A stretch of DNA of 23,877 nucleotides from JANRKF01 sp964518725 (GTDB lineage: Bacteria; Pseudomonadota; Alphaproteobacteria; Rickettsiales; SXRF01): the NCBI GenBank assembly GCA_964518725.1, contig CAZFKP010000030.1, positions 1 to 23,877 on the forward strand, read 5' to 3'. The position numbers and the translations under genes were made by a program. Positions 7,193 through 15,168 of the stretch are shown here, piece by piece; within the stretch, counting starts at the first letter, position 1; each line of letters begins with the position of its first letter. The notes under the pieces are model-generated. The model saw nothing but the letters and a program-made list of their open reading frames with translations, was not told the DNA's origin and did no database searches.

Positions 7193-8069
7193 CCTCGGTA
7201 TTGCCGCCGGTCATCAGGCCGAATTTGGTGCCGCGGTCATAGAGTAAATTGAACTCCACATAGCGTCCGCGCTTGATGAGTTGCTGCTCGCGTTGTTCGG
7301 GCGTGAACGGCGCCTGCATGTGGTGGCGCACCAGCGCTGGGTAAATGGAGAGGAACGTTTTGCCGACGTCCTGGGTGAAGGCGAAATCCTTTGCCCAGTT
7401 CGTATCCATATAATCATAAAAAATGCCGCCGATGCCGCGTGGTTCATTTCGGTGCTTCAAAAAGAAGTATTCATCGCACCATTGTTTGAATTTGGCATAA
7501 TATGCCGGGTCGTGAGCGTCGCAGGCTGCTTTGAAGGCTGCGTGGAAATCATGTGTGTCGGCATCATTCGGAATCATGGGTGTTAAATCCGCTCCACCGC
7601 CGAACCAGCTTTTATAGTTGCTCCCGGAATTTTCTGCTGAAAATTCCATGGAGCTCGGTTCAAGGCTGGTTCGCGCTGCTGTGCTCTCATCACGTGTCGG
7701 CGTATCGCTCACGACGATCATCCGCGTATTCATATGTACGGCGGGCACCAACGGTGAGGCCATGTGTGCCACCAGCGATACGCCGCTTGCCCAGAAATAG
7801 GGTTTGTCGGAGGCGCCCGGGATTTCCTTGCGGAAGGCTTCTGAGAATTCGCCATGTACGGTGGAGATATTCACTCCGACTTTTTCAAATATTTTACCGT
7901 GCATGACCGACATTACGCCGCCACCGCCTTCGGCTCTATCCCATGGTGTCCGGGTGAAGGTTGCCTGACTTCCGGCTTCTTTTTCGATTGCTTCAAATTC
8001 CGCGCAGATTGCGTCACGTAATTCGCGGAACCATGTACGGGCGGCTTCTTTCTTTTCATCAATATGCAT
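7152..8069 (-). CDS. hemF: Oxygen-dependent coproporphyrinogen III oxidase
   Basis: This 305-residue cytoplasmic enzyme oxidatively decarboxylates coproporphyrinogen III to protoporphyrinogen IX, using O2, in haem synthesis. Visible family motifs in order are WDRAEGGGGVMSVMHGKIFE, KVGVNISTVHGEF, WFGGGADLTPM, FKQWCDEYFFLKHRNEPRGI with GGIFYDYMD, and the signature RGRYVEFNLLYDRGTKFGL with TGGNTEAILMSMPP. Length fits E. coli HemF (299). The gene begins immediately after the trmL stop, with no gap, so both are likely on one transcript. Its 3' end runs 41 bp into the end of the convergent ampG gene. With the bc1 genes next door, it indicates aerobic life and demand for haem. Confidence 0.97.
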   Translation of the reverse strand: MHIDEKKEAARTWFRELRDAICAEFEAIEKEAGSQATFTRTPWDRAEGGGGVMSVMHGKIFEKVGVNISTVHGEFSEAFRKEIPGASDKPYFWASGVSLVAHMASPLVPAVHMNTRMIVVSDTPTRDESTAARTSLEPSSMEFSAENSGSNYKSWFGGGADLTPMIPNDADTHDFHAAFKAACDAHDPAYYAKFKQWCDEYFFLKHRNEPRGIGGIFYDYMDTNWAKDFAFTQDVGKTFLSIYPALVRHHMQAPFTPEQREQQLIKRGRYVEFNLLYDRGTKFGLMTGGNTEAILMSMPPVVKWP

Positions 8070-8525
8070 TCATTTCCATCCTGTTTGTCGTTTGGCTTCC
8101 CCGGCAACGATGCTTGCTGCATTTACCACATTGAGCGAGCGAGCGCCAGCGCGCATCGGTATGGTCACCCGCAGGTCGGCGGCCTCATGTACTTCCTGTG
8201 GCACGCCGCTTGATTCGCGGCCGAGTAACAGAAAATCATTGTCTTGGTAGGCAATGCCGGCATACGGAACCGATGCTTTTGTCGTGAGCAATATCAATCG
8301 TGCATCCTGCGTGGTGCTTTTAAAATCGAGGAATGCGGAGAAACTCTGGTGGCGGGTGATGACGATGAGATCGAGATAATCCATCGCCACTCGGGCTAAC
8401 TTTTTTTCATCCCATACGAAGCCGCATGGCTCGATGATGTGTAGCCCGACACCGAGGCAAGCGCACAGCCGCACAAAGCCGCCTGTATTCTGGGGTATAT
8501 CGGGTTGATAAAGAACAATATTCAT
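8070..8525 (-). CDS. trmL: tRNA (cytidine/uridine-34 2'-O)-methyltransferase
   Basis: This 151-residue enzyme is a short SPOUT-family methyltransferase that methylates the ribose of the wobble base in certain leucine tRNAs. It shows the family start MNIVLYQPDIPQNTGGFVRL and the C-terminal knot motifs FLLLGRESSGVP and IPMRAGARSLNVVNAASIV that bind S-adenosylmethionine. LHIIEPCGFVWDEKKLARVAMDYLD is also typical. Size matches E. coli TrmL (157). The catalytic-site arginine of related proteins, in the N-x-G-x-x-x-R pattern, is present (NTGGFVR). The gene sits directly before hemF and divergent from petABC, a neighbourhood I recall as common in Alphaproteobacteria. I could not find a convincing promoter in the 109 bp upstream. 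Confidence 0.95.
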   Translation of the reverse strand: MNIVLYQPDIPQNTGGFVRLCACLGVGLHIIEPCGFVWDEKKLARVAMDYLDLIVITRHQSFSAFLDFKSTTQDARLILLTTKASVPYAGIAYQDNDFLLLGRESSGVPQEVHEAADLRVTIPMRAGARSLNVVNAASIVAGEAKRQTGWK

Positions 8526-8634
8526 GATAGTTCCCGTCGTATGTCCTGTAAATAGAGTAGCTTAGTGGATTGTTATAAAAAGTTCACAAAAAACCGGTTA
8601 TGTAAAGGTTAACTCTATGCGATACTGAATTACT

Positions 8635-8862
8635 ATGCTGCAAAATATTGACCCCAAGATTGGCGCTTTCTTTCTGCTGACCGGTAGTTCGTTCCTCGCC
8701 TTTGCGTCGGGGTTCAGCGTTTGCCTGTTCGATCTCGACACGGTTCAGCAATGCGCCGATGTCTCGGCGATGTGGCTTGATCGTTTCATTGCGTTTGGCT
8801 CGCACATTATCGAGTGGTTTTTTTCACTTCTGCGTGCCGTATTGGCACGGCAGGGCGCGTAA
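8635..8862 (+). CDS. Possible small membrane protein, 75 residues, unknown function
   Basis: I do not recognise this protein and it may not be real. It reads MLQNIDPKIGAFFLLTGSSF and has a hydrophobic stretch at about residues 11-32, then a polar segment with one Cys (DTVQQCADVS), then a second, amphipathic or hydrophobic stretch ending in HIIEWFFSLLRAVLARQ. In favour: codon choice resembles the neighbouring genes, and without it there would be an unusually long empty gap of about 430 bp in an otherwise packed region. Against: there is no clear ribosome-binding site. A TGCGATACT element (an extended -10 pattern) ends nine bases before the ATG, so the message could be leaderless. It lies between trmL (opposite strand) and the pet promoter, and ends 34 bp before that promoter's -35. 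Confidence 0.4.
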   Translation: MLQNIDPKIGAFFLLTGSSFLAFASGFSVCLFDLDTVQQCADVSAMWLDRFIAFGSHIIEWFFSLLRAVLARQGA

Positions 8863-8896
8863 GCAGCGCATTCTTAATTCCCGCTTATATATTCGG

Positions 8897-8924
8897 TTGA
8901 AATTACAAATGGATTCATTATAGA
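8897..8924 (+). promoter_or_regulatory. Putative sigma70-like promoter for petABC
   Basis: TTGAAA (8897-8902) and TATAGA (8919-8924) are separated by 16 bp, the best match to consensus in this gap. Transcription would start near 8931, leaving a leader of about 27 bases before the petA ATG at 8958. The leader has only a weak GAG ribosome-binding site. Confidence 0.55.
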
Positions 8925-8957
8925 TTCTGGCACGTTATTATTTTTGCGAGTATCTTT

Positions 8958-9515
8958 ATGAGTCACCATACATCAAATGCAACCCCAGAAACTGCGGATC
9001 GCCACGAAGACGGCACGTCGCGTCGCGACTTCATGGTGCTGACGGCGTCGGCGCTCGGTGCGGTGGGGGCATGTGCGGTGGCGTGGCCGTTTGTGAATAG
9101 CATGAACCCGTCTTCGGATGTGCTCGCGCTCTCAAGCATCGAAGTCGATCTGTCGCCCATTCAACCTGGCCAGACGATCAAAGTGAAATGGCGTGGTGTG
9201 CCGGTGTTCATTCGCAATCGCACGCCGGAAGATATTGAGGCGGCGCGCACGGTGGAAATGTCGGAGCTGAAGGATCCGCAGTCCGATCAGGATCGTGTAC
9301 AGAAAGGCCATGACCAGTGGCTGGTGATGGTGGGTGTGTGCACGCATTTGGGGTGTATTCCGCTGGCCGATGCGGGAGATTACAAGGGCTGGTTCTGCCC
9401 GTGCCATGGCTCGCACTACGATGGTTCCGGTCGTATCCGCAAGGGGCCGGCGCCAAAAAACCTTGCCGTGCCGCAATACGCTTTCCTTTCCGATAACCGC
9501 ATTAAAATTGGATAG
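8958..9515 (+). CDS. petA: Ubiquinol-cytochrome c reductase Rieske iron-sulfur subunit
   Basis: This 185-residue protein is the [2Fe-2S] subunit of the cytochrome bc1 complex; it takes an electron from ubiquinol and passes it to cytochrome c1. The N-terminal region has a Tat-like motif SRRDF at about residues 21-25, followed by a membrane helix (LTASALGAVGACAVAWPFV) that normally stays as the anchor. The Rieske cluster ligands are in CTHLGC (C128, H130, C133) and CPCHGS (C147, C149, H150); C133 and C149 would form the usual structural disulfide. The ending PKNLAVPQYAFLSDNRIKIG is typical. Length suits the family (about 175-190). It is first in petABC, with only three bases before petB. Confidence 0.97.
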   Translation: MSHHTSNATPETADRHEDGTSRRDFMVLTASALGAVGACAVAWPFVNSMNPSSDVLALSSIEVDLSPIQPGQTIKVKWRGVPVFIRNRTPEDIEAARTVEMSELKDPQSDQDRVQKGHDQWLVMVGVCTHLGCIPLADAGDYKGWFCPCHGSHYDGSGRIRKGPAPKNLAVPQYAFLSDNRIKIG

Positions 9516-9518
9516 TTC

Positions 9519-10799
9519 ATGGCCAAGAAACCCGCTCCCCAAGCCCCCGGCATCAAAGGATGGATTGAATACCGCCTGCCGGTTTTTTCGTTCCTCAACA
9601 ATAGCCTCGGTAACAACTACCCGGCACCGCGCAATTTGAACTATTGGTGGAATTTTGGCTCCATCGCCGGCATCTGCCTGGTGTTGCAGATCCTCACTGG
9701 CCTGTTCCTTTCTATGCATTACGCGCCGCATGTGAGCCTTGCGTTCGATAGCGTTGAGCACATCATGCGTGACGTGAATTACGGCTGGCTGCTGCGTTAT
9801 ATGCATGCGGTCGGCGCCTCGATGTTTTTTGTCGTGGTCTATATCCACATCTGCCGCGGTCTTTATTACGGCTCCTATAAATCGCCGCGTGAGATTTTGT
9901 GGTGGCTGGGGCTGGTGATTTTCCTGCTGATGATGGCAACCGGCTTTTTGGGCTATGTGCTGCCATGGGGGCAGATGAGTTTCTGGGGCGCGACGGTGAT
10001 TACCAACCTGTTCTCGGCCATTCCGGTGGTGGGTGAATCCATCGTCCATTGGTTATGGGGCGGTTTCTCGGTCGACAACCCGACGCTTAACCGTTTCTAT
10101 AGCCTTCACTTCCTCCTGCCGTTTGTGATTGTCGGCGTGGTGGTGCTGCATATCTGGGCGCTGCATATCCACGGCTCGAACAACCCGCTTGGGATTGATG
10201 TGAAAAGCGAGCAGGACACGATTGCTTTCCACCCCTATTACACGATCAAGGATATGTTCGGCTTTGGCGTCTTTTTCATTATCTTCGCCCTGTTTGTGTT
10301 TTATTCGCCGAACTCGCTTGGTCACCCGGACAATTATATCCCGGCCAACCCGCTGGTGACGCCGCCGCACATCGTGCCCGAATGGTATTACCTGCCGTTC
10401 TATGCGATCCTGCGTGCAACGCCCGATATCGGCATTCCTTTCACCAACATCGTGTTTATTGAATCGAAATTGGCGGGGGTGCTGGCCATGTTCGGTTCGA
10501 TCCTCATCATGTTCGTGTTGCCGTGGATCGATAAATCGCCGGTCAGGAGCGGTAATTTCCGCCCAGTGTTCCGGGTGCTGTTCTGGCTATTCATCTTAAA
10601 TGCGCTGGTGCTTGGCTGGCTTGGGCAAATGCCTGCGGAGGGCATCTACATTGTTGCTGGCCGTGTCTGCCTCACGCTTTATTTCGGTTATTTTGTCGCG
10701 CTCTGGTGGCTGACACGGGGCGGGCGCGAGAAAACCATGAAGCTACCGGAAAGCATCAGCAAAGCCGTGCTCGAATCCTCTGCTTCTGCTCATCACTAA
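9519..10799 (+). CDS. petB: Cytochrome b subunit of the bc1 complex
   Basis: This 426-residue, mostly hydrophobic protein carries the two b haems and the quinone sites of the bc1 complex. It starts with a soluble stretch, then RLPVFSFLNNSLGNNYPAPR and the first helices. The haem-binding region LLRYMHAVGASMFFVVVYIH has two of the histidines; the other pair lies in the fourth helix (FYSLHFLLPFVIVGVVVLHI). The quinol-oxidation motif PEWY is at residues 287-290, followed by LPFYAILRATPD. The length, with its extended C-terminal helices, is that of fused alphaproteobacterial and mitochondrial-type cytochrome b, not the split b6-type. It sits between petA and petC. The C-terminus ends in a Ser/Ala/His-rich tail. 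Confidence 0.97.
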   Translation: MAKKPAPQAPGIKGWIEYRLPVFSFLNNSLGNNYPAPRNLNYWWNFGSIAGICLVLQILTGLFLSMHYAPHVSLAFDSVEHIMRDVNYGWLLRYMHAVGASMFFVVVYIHICRGLYYGSYKSPREILWWLGLVIFLLMMATGFLGYVLPWGQMSFWGATVITNLFSAIPVVGESIVHWLWGGFSVDNPTLNRFYSLHFLLPFVIVGVVVLHIWALHIHGSNNPLGIDVKSEQDTIAFHPYYTIKDMFGFGVFFIIFALFVFYSPNSLGHPDNYIPANPLVTPPHIVPEWYYLPFYAILRATPDIGIPFTNIVFIESKLAGVLAMFGSILIMFVLPWIDKSPVRSGNFRPVFRVLFWLFILNALVLGWLGQMPAEGIYIVAGRVCLTLYFGYFVALWWLTRGGREKTMKLPESISKAVLESSASAHH

Positions 10800-10809
10800 G
10801 GGAATTGGT

Positions 10810-11565
10810 ATGAAAATTTTTTCTGTCTTGTTTATCTCGTCGCTGATGATGGTGAATGTTGCTTATGCCAGTAGCGACCAGAAGCATCCCAAGCATGTGG
10901 ATTGGGCATTCGATGGCGCCTTTGGCCGCGTTGACAAGCCGTCGGCACAGCGTGGATTGCAGGTGTACAAAGAGGTTTGTGCTGCGTGCCATGGGCTCGC
11001 CCGTGTTGCCTTTCGCAGCCTCACCGAGATTGGGTTTTCCGAAGCTGAGGTGAAAGCGCTGGCCGCTGAATACACGGTAAAAGATGGCCCGAACGATGAT
11101 GGCGAAATGTTTGAGCGTCCCGGCCTGCCGTCGGATAAATTTATTCCGCCCTATCCGAATGAAAATGCATCGCGTGCGGCCAATAATGGCGCCTATCCGC
11201 CGGACTTAAGCCTCATTATCAAGGCGCGCCCGAATGGTTCTAATTATGTCTACTCGCTGCTTACCGGCTACGAGGAGCCGCCTGCCGATGTGCAATTGGG
11301 CGATGGCCAGCATTACAATCCCTATTTCCCCGGTCATAAGCTTGCCATGGCGGCACCGCTTTCCGATGGGCAGGTGACGTTTGAAGATGGCACAGCGGCG
11401 AGTGTCGACCAGATGGCGCGCGATGTGGTGAATTTCCTGCAATGGGCAGCCGAACCGGAAATGGAACAACGCAAGCAGCTTGGTATCAAGGTGCTGGTGT
11501 ACCTTGCGGTGTTTACCGGCTTCATGTACGTCGCCAAAAAGCGCATCTGGAAAAAACTTCACTAG
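10810..11565 (+). CDS. petC: Cytochrome c1 subunit of the bc1 complex
   Basis: This 251-residue protein has a cleavable signal (about residues 1-20, ending NVAYA), a periplasmic cytochrome c1 domain and a C-terminal membrane anchor (VLVYLAVFTGFMYVAKKRIW). The haem site is CAACH (C57, C60, H61) and M180 in LAMAAPLSDG is the likely sixth ligand. HVDWAFDGAFGRVDKPSAQR near the start and PPDLSLIIKAR with GSNYVYSLLTGY in the middle are family hallmarks. It accepts electrons from the Rieske protein and hands them to a soluble or membrane-bound cytochrome c, possibly the one at 3587-4141. An AAGGGAA ribosome-binding site lies in the 10-bp gap after petB. It is the last pet gene; a 24-bp palindrome follows 12 bp downstream. 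Confidence 0.97.
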   Translation: MKIFSVLFISSLMMVNVAYASSDQKHPKHVDWAFDGAFGRVDKPSAQRGLQVYKEVCAACHGLARVAFRSLTEIGFSEAEVKALAAEYTVKDGPNDDGEMFERPGLPSDKFIPPYPNENASRAANNGAYPPDLSLIIKARPNGSNYVYSLLTGYEEPPADVQLGDGQHYNPYFPGHKLAMAAPLSDGQVTFEDGTAASVDQMARDVVNFLQWAAEPEMEQRKQLGIKVLVYLAVFTGFMYVAKKRIWKKLH

Positions 11566-11577
11566 GCTAAAACGTCC

Positions 11578-11601
11578 TATCAAGGCAGTACTGCCTTGAT
11601 A
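11578..11601. repeat. Perfect 24-bp palindrome between petC and lptD
   Basis: The half-site TATCAAGGCAGT is followed directly by its exact reverse complement, giving a symmetrical 24-bp site centred on AGTACT. In RNA this would form a 10-bp stem with a GTAC loop. No run of T follows, so it is not a classical intrinsic terminator, though it could stabilise the 3' end of the pet message. It could also be an operator: its right arm contains TTGATA, a possible -35 for lptD. I see only one copy in this window. Confidence 0.65.
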
Positions 11602-11623
11602 ATCACGCCCACTCGATTATGGT
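11596..11623 (+). promoter_or_regulatory. Tentative promoter for lptD-surA-prepilin peptidase
   Basis: TTGATA (11596-11601) and TATGGT (11618-11623) are separated by 16 bp, about 48 bp before the lptD start. The -35 lies inside the right arm of the palindrome. The -10 is a four-of-six match only, so this is a weak prediction. Confidence 0.3.
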
Positions 11624-11671
11624 TGCCCGAGCGGTCGCCTGCATGGCGATGGCGATAGGGAGAATCTTCGC

Positions 11672-13882
11672 GTGCAGTTGCTGCGTATTGTGCTTTTTTT
11701 CTGGCTGGTTGCCGGTGTTACGGCGCCCGTGTTTGCGCGTGCGACATCGTTCACTGCCGCGCCCAATTCTTTCACTCCCACGGTGATGCCATCGGAAAGC
11801 ATTGTTTCCGATGAGAAACCGGTGGTGCTGACGGCCGACCAGATTGATTACCTGCAACAGGAAGATGTGGTGGTGGCCAGGGGCAGGGTGGAGGTCATCC
11901 AGGGCGATACGCTGTTGTTGGCGGACAAGCTGGTTTACCAGCGCCGCTCGGGGGTGGTGAATGCCGAAGGCAATGTCAGCGTCATGGATCAGACCGGTAG
12001 CGTGATATTCGCTGACGAGGTGGAACTGATCGACGATATGCGTAGCGGCGTGATCGAACAGTTCAAGACGCGGCTTACCGATGATACGGTGTTTGCCGCA
12101 GCGCGCGCTGTGAAAGTCGATGATAATGTGCTTGAAATGGACCATGCGCTCTATTCGCCCTGCAAAGTGAAATGTGCCGAAGATCTGGCGGAAGGTGAGC
12201 ATCCCAAGGATCCCCTCTGGCAATTGCGCGCAAAACATGTGCGGGTCGACCAGGCGGCGCAGCGTGTGGTGTATGACGATGCGTGGATGGAGCTGTATGG
12301 GTTTCCCGTGTTTTATACGCCGTATCTCTCGCACGCGACGCCTGGAGCTGACGGTAAGTCCGGTATCACGGTGCCGGAGTTTGAGCGCAACGACAATTTA
12401 GGCAACGTTTATAAATTGCCGGTCTATTATGCGATCGGCCGCGACCGCGACATGATTATCACGCCGATTTATACCAGTCGTGAGGGGCCGGTGATCCGCA
12501 CGCTCTATACCCAGAGGTTTGACAGCGGGCTTATGAAAATCGACAGTTCGCTTACGAATCCTCGCGACCGCGATACGCTCGGCAACCTTGCGCCGGGGCG
12601 GCAAGTGCGCGGCCATATATTTGCGGTTGGCGATTTTGAACCCAGTGATGATACGCGCTGGGGGTTCGATGCCAAGCGCACTACGGACGATACGTACCTG
12701 CGTAAATACGACATTGACGGCAGCACCTCGCTCACGGCGCGTGTCTATGGCGAGACTTATAATTTTACCGGCTCGTCGAGTCGCTCGTCGCTTACTGCGG
12801 ATGGGCTTGCGTTCCAGGGGCTTGCCGCTGGCGATGACCAGGACAATATTCCGCTTGCGTTACCGCTCGTCAATTTTGACTATGAGTCCGATGTTGGAGC
12901 TTATGGCTCGCGCTATTTCATCAACAGCAATGCGCTTGTGATTTCGCGGACGATTGGTGCACAAAGCCGCCGGCTGTCGAATACGCTTGGCTGGCGTTTG
13001 CCTTATATTACTGATAGCGGGCAAGTGATTGAACTGACCTCGCAGGTGCGAGGCGATATTTATGATGTAAGCGATGTGCCGGACGGTGCAGGCGGCGTCT
13101 TTAATGGTGTAACCGGGCGTGTGGTGCCGGAGGTTTCGGCGTTGTGGCGCTACCCGTTCATCAACCAGTTCAGCAAGACCAATCTGGTGCTGGAGCCGGT
13201 GGTGAATTTGGTTGCAAGTCCTAATGGCGGCAATCCAGACAGCATTCCAAACGAAGATAGTCTGGTGCCAGAATTCACGGACACCAACCTTTTCTCCAGC
13301 AACCGTTTTGCCGGGTATGACCGGATCGAGCAGGGCGCTCGCGCAAGCTATGGCCTGCGTGGTCTGATGAACTACCGTGAGGCGTATATTGATGCGTTGT
13401 TCGGCCAGCATTACCGGGTGCAGGAAGACAGCAACTTCCCGTTCTCCAATGACATTAACGACCACCTTTCCGACTATGTGGGAAAGGTCGGGGTGCAGAT
13501 ACGGCCATTTTATCTTGCCTACCGCTTCCGCATGGACAAGGAAACGCTGGTGCAGCGCCGCAAGGAGCTTGACATGCGCTACACTTCCAAACCGGTGATG
13601 TTTGCGGTGTCCTACATTTCGCTGCAGAACGACCCTGTGTTCGCTTCGCGTGAAGAAGTGTCCGGGAACGCCCGGGTTAAGGTAGCCAAAAACTGGGCGG
13701 TGGGTGTTGCTGGTCGCCGCGACCTGTTGATCGACCAGCTGACCAATATTGGTGGGGAAATTGTATTCGAAAACGAGTGTATGAATATTTCGAATGTGAT
13801 AAGCCGTGAATACACACGCGACCGCGAGGTAAAACCGAATACCAGCTACCTGATCCGTGTTTCACTGAAGAACCTGAATTAA
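11672..13882 (+). CDS. lptD: LPS-assembly outer-membrane protein LptD (OstA/Imp)
   Basis: This 736-residue protein is the outer-membrane barrel that inserts lipopolysaccharide into the outer leaflet. A signal peptide (about residues 1-22, ending PVFARA) is followed by an OstA/LptA-like beta-jellyroll (about 50-200: LTADQIDYLQQEDVVVARGR and ADKLVYQRRSGVVNAEGNVS). The LptD barrel domain follows, with WMELYGFPVFYTPYLSHATP marking its start, to the C-terminus. Only three cysteines exist: C164 and C168 (SPCKVKC) and C703 (ENEC) near the end. E. coli LptD uses two Cys at each end for essential disulfides, so the pattern here is reduced. The start is GTG, preceded by AGGGAGA. Two bases separate it from the SurA-type gene, the classic lptD-surA pairing. 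Confidence 0.95.
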   Translation: MQLLRIVLFFWLVAGVTAPVFARATSFTAAPNSFTPTVMPSESIVSDEKPVVLTADQIDYLQQEDVVVARGRVEVIQGDTLLLADKLVYQRRSGVVNAEGNVSVMDQTGSVIFADEVELIDDMRSGVIEQFKTRLTDDTVFAAARAVKVDDNVLEMDHALYSPCKVKCAEDLAEGEHPKDPLWQLRAKHVRVDQAAQRVVYDDAWMELYGFPVFYTPYLSHATPGADGKSGITVPEFERNDNLGNVYKLPVYYAIGRDRDMIITPIYTSREGPVIRTLYTQRFDSGLMKIDSSLTNPRDRDTLGNLAPGRQVRGHIFAVGDFEPSDDTRWGFDAKRTTDDTYLRKYDIDGSTSLTARVYGETYNFTGSSSRSSLTADGLAFQGLAAGDDQDNIPLALPLVNFDYESDVGAYGSRYFINSNALVISRTIGAQSRRLSNTLGWRLPYITDSGQVIELTSQVRGDIYDVSDVPDGAGGVFNGVTGRVVPEVSALWRYPFINQFSKTNLVLEPVVNLVASPNGGNPDSIPNEDSLVPEFTDTNLFSSNRFAGYDRIEQGARASYGLRGLMNYREAYIDALFGQHYRVQEDSNFPFSNDINDHLSDYVGKVGVQIRPFYLAYRFRMDKETLVQRRKELDMRYTSKPVMFAVSYISLQNDPVFASREEVSGNARVKVAKNWAVGVAGRRDLLIDQLTNIGGEIVFENECMNISNVISREYTRDREVKPNTSYLIRVSLKNLN

Positions 13883-13884
13883 GT

Positions 13885-15168
13885 ATGCGACTTTTTATAT
13901 TGTTTTCGATGGTGTGGTGGTGTGTGTTGCTTGTGAGCGCGCCTTCTGGCGCCGCGCAGGTGGCCACGACCAGTTCGGCCATCGCTGCGGTGGTCAATGA
14001 CGAGGCGATCACCTCGTACGACCTGAGTGCCCGGATTAAATTTGTGCTCGCCACCACCAAAATTTCCGGTTCTCCGGAATCCGTGGCGCGCCTCAAGCCG
14101 CAAATCCTTCGGGCGCTGGTGGATGAGCGGCTGCAATTGCAGGAAGCGCGCAAGAACGATATCCAGTTGAGCGAGAAAGAAGTTGAACAGGCGATTGCCG
14201 CGATCGAGAACCAGCGCGGTATGCCGGCGGGTGAGATTACACGCATGCTTTCGGCGAACAACATTCCGCCGGAGACGTTTATCAACCAGATCAAGGCGCA
14301 GATTGTCTGGGGAAAACTATTGCAACGCAAGGTGCGTGCCCAGATCAAGATCACCGATGCCGATGTCGAACAGATGGTGAAGAAACTATCTACTCCGGTG
14401 GTAAAGCAAGAGCTGAATATTGCGTTGTTGCAATTGCCGGTCGATAAGCCTGCGCGCGATAAGGAAGTGCGGCAGGCGGCAGAAAAACTGGTGTTAGAGG
14501 TGCGTGGCGGCGCCGATTTTGATGAGGTGGCGCGCCAGTTCGCCGGCGGTGCAGCCCGCGAGGGTGCAAAAACTCCTGCCTTCTGGGTACAGCCGGACGA
14601 CCTGGATCCGCTGATTGCCAAGGCACTTGAGGGTGCGACGCCTGGATATGTTGCGGGTCCGTTGAAGAATGCGGTCGGGTATACCATCATCCGCGTGTAT
14701 GACACACGTGAACTACCTGGGCAGAAACCGCTCGATACGGAGATTATTTTTAAGGAAATCAGCCTTAAGCTGCGTTCAAGCACCAGCGATAAGGAGCTTA
14801 GCGCGCTGAAAAACATTGCAGAAGATGTCGCTGCCCACCCCGGCACTTGCGAAGAAAAGGGCGTGGCGGGTATTGATGATGGAAGCGTTGCCTCCATCTC
14901 GGTAGAAAAGACCACCCAGATGCTTTCTGATTTACCGGCGGCGCTTCGGGTTATTGCCGATGGGATGAAGGTGGGCGACATTTCAAGTCCGCTGGCGGAT
15001 GCGGACGGCATTAAATTATTCATGCTCTGCGGCAAGCGGGAAGGGGTTTCGGTGACGGTCGATGCCAACCGCGCCAAGGCCGCGGTGTATCAGCAGCGCA
15101 TGGAGCTGGAAGCCCAGAAATACATGCGTAACCTGCGCCGCGACGGGTTTATCGAGATCCGCGGATGA
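13885..15168 (+). CDS. surA: SurA-type periplasmic chaperone / parvulin peptidyl-prolyl isomerase
   Basis: This 427-residue periplasmic protein helps fold outer-membrane barrels such as LptD. A signal peptide spans about residues 1-27 (MRLFILFSMVWWCVLLVSAP and on to about GAA). The SurA N-terminal domain follows: SAIAAVVNDEAITSYDLSAR, LVDERLQLQEARKNDIQLSE and PPETFINQIKAQIVWGKLLQ. A parvulin-like domain lies at about 175-275, ending VAGPLKNAVGYTIIRVYDTR. The final third is less conserved and has two cysteines (TCEEK, MLCGK). E. coli SurA (428 residues) has two parvulin domains; here I clearly see one, with a possible degenerate second. The gene follows lptD by two bases and its stop overlaps the prepilin peptidase start. 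Confidence 0.9.
   Translation: MRLFILFSMVWWCVLLVSAPSGAAQVATTSSAIAAVVNDEAITSYDLSARIKFVLATTKISGSPESVARLKPQILRALVDERLQLQEARKNDIQLSEKEVEQAIAAIENQRGMPAGEITRMLSANNIPPETFINQIKAQIVWGKLLQRKVRAQIKITDADVEQMVKKLSTPVVKQELNIALLQLPVDKPARDKEVRQAAEKLVLEVRGGADFDEVARQFAGGAAREGAKTPAFWVQPDDLDPLIAKALEGATPGYVAGPLKNAVGYTIIRVYDTRELPGQKPLDTEIIFKEISLKLRSSTSDKELSALKNIAEDVAAHPGTCEEKGVAGIDDGSVASISVEKTTQMLSDLPAALRVIADGMKVGDISSPLADADGIKLFMLCGKREGVSVTVDANRAKAAVYQQRMELEAQKYMRNLRRDGFIEIRG

Noticed and set aside
8831..8856. Imperfect hairpin CGTGCC-n5-GGCACG at the end of the small frame
   Set aside because: The stem is short, with a bulge and no T-run after it, so there is no good case for a terminator.
9132..10049. Minus-strand open frame of 305 codons over petA/petB
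   Set aside because: It is antisense to highly conserved bc1 subunits and has no recognisable domain.
13677..15077. Long open frame on the minus strand across surA and the end of lptD (466 codons)
   Set aside because: It is rich in Ser, Arg and Pro with no recognisable motif, and lies fully antisense to genes with clear family signatures. It is a by-product of codon bias.
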